Source: Microbacterium proteolyticum
Lineage (GTDB): Bacteria > Actinomycetota > Actinomycetes > Actinomycetales > Microbacteriaceae
Assembly (NCBI RefSeq): GCF_014192415.1
Contig: NZ_JACHXY010000001.1
Location: 496,001 to 560,000 of the forward strand
DNA: 64,000 bases
Direction: 5' to 3'
The translations under genes were made by a program, and so were the position numbers. Numbering within the stretch: position 1 is the first letter of the stretch; every line of letters starts with the position of its first letter. Under the pieces are notes generated by a model. That model saw nothing but the letters and a program-made list of their open reading frames with translations, did not search any database and was not told the origin of the DNA. Positions 63,461 to 64,000 of this stretch are shown here, in pieces.

Positions 63461-63494
63461 TATTCTGCTAACGAACGAGAGAGTAGCCCGATCC

Positions 63495-64000
63495 ATGCCC
63501 GCACGGCAAGACTCCTCCCCCGCCTCGCAGACGCTGAGTCGCGGCATCCGCCTGCTCGAAGAGCTCGCCGACGCCCGGATCCCCCTGACCATCGACGAAC
63601 TGGCGGCCCGCGTCGAACTGCACCGCTCCGTCGCCTACCGGCTCCTGCGCACTCTCGAGGACCACGGCCTGGTGACCCGGGATGCCGCGGGCGCGGTGCG
63701 CCTGGGAACGGGCCTGGCAGTCCTCGCCGCGGGAGTCGCCGCCGACCTGCAGGCCGAGGCGCTTCCCGAACTCACCGCCGCGGCGAACGACCTCGGCATG
63801 ACCTGCTTCCTCGTCGTCCTCGACCACGACGAGTGCGTCACCCTCGCCAGCGTCGAGCCCCGCCACGCGGTCACCGCCGTCGCGCAACGCCCGGGGTCGC
63901 GGCATCCGGTCACCCGGGGCGCACCCGGCCGAGCGATCCTCGCGCAGCTCCCCCCGCGGCGCTGGCCCGACGGTGTCGACGCGCGCCTGGCGTCCGAGGT
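63495..64000 (+). CDS. IclR family transcriptional regulator (5' part, runs off the window)
   Basis: The first 168 codons are visible, with no stop before the window ends. The N-terminal winged helix (SRGIRLLEELADARIPLTID, ELAARVELHRSVAYRLLRTL) and wing (GLVTRDAAGAVRLG) are clear. The beginning of the effector domain (LGMTCFLVVLDHDECVTL) follows. It probably senses an aromatic compound and controls the divergent monooxygenase. No strong ribosome-binding site is seen before the ATG. Confidence 0.9.
   Translation, partial: MPARQDSSPASQTLSRGIRLLEELADARIPLTIDELAARVELHRSVAYRLLRTLEDHGLVTRDAAGAVRLGTGLAVLAAGVAADLQAEALPELTAAANDLGMTCFLVVLDHDECVTLASVEPRHAVTAVAQRPGSRHPVTRGAPGRAILAQLPPRRWPDGVDARLASE

Overview
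The window reads as chromosome from a high-GC (about 70% by eye) Gram-positive actinobacterium, most likely a Microbacterium or another Microbacteriaceae genus. The basis is base composition, GTG starts, leaderless TANNNT promoters, LPXTG/sortase surface proteins, a RamB/ScfR-type regulator beside GTP-dependent PEP carboxykinase, and the gene families present. The genus call is inference. I found no tRNA, rRNA, transposase, integrase, phage gene or CRISPR array.

Layout. 1-1541: an AbiEi/DUF559-like gene with palindromic repeats on both sides. 1542-11906: a PTS-type mtlR regulator, a PadR/DUF1048/ABC exporter cassette, and a mannitol operon (orphan EIIB, HPr, EI, mtlA, mtlF, mtlD). 12015-19929: an alpha/beta hydrolase and a three-gene sortase-assembled pilus locus (large adhesin, SpaA-type pilin, class C sortase). 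20008-25679: a tripartite tricarboxylate transporter (tctCBA) divergent from a CitAB-type two-component system. 25786-34085: a seven-gene nucleoside uptake and salvage operon (BMP lipoprotein, two-domain ATPase, two permeases, cdd, deoA, add). 34281-42812: manC, sdhCDAB, a YihY/BrkB membrane protein, exonuclease III and trpS. 42813-45363: a second AbiEi/DUF559-like gene flanked by four copies of a different palindromic repeat, then a mutM-type glycosylase. 45584-51332: a secreted subtilase and the FMN-riboswitch-controlled ribD-ribE-ribBA-ribH operon. 51415-55662: a small membrane protein, an MHS-type MFS symporter and an ABC exporter. 56111-64000: pckG divergent from a RamB-like regulator, then an aldehyde dehydrogenase, an aromatic-ring FAD monooxygenase and a truncated IclR regulator.

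Most genes are ordinary metabolism; the unexplained structure is between and beneath them. (1) Intergenic regions carry at least four families of palindromic elements (A-D), and both AbiEi/DUF559 nuclease-like genes are bracketed by copies of one family each. This recalls the REP/RAYT arrangement but with a nuclease-like protein, and it is my best candidate for an undescribed system. (2) The 7-mer GGATGCC/GGCATCC occurs roughly 110 times by eye, about seven times the composition expectation. It forces rare codons inside genes and recurs as inverted pairs in terminator stems, as DNA-uptake-type words do. (3) Several genes have a TANNNT box exactly 6-7 nt before the start codon and so look leaderless.
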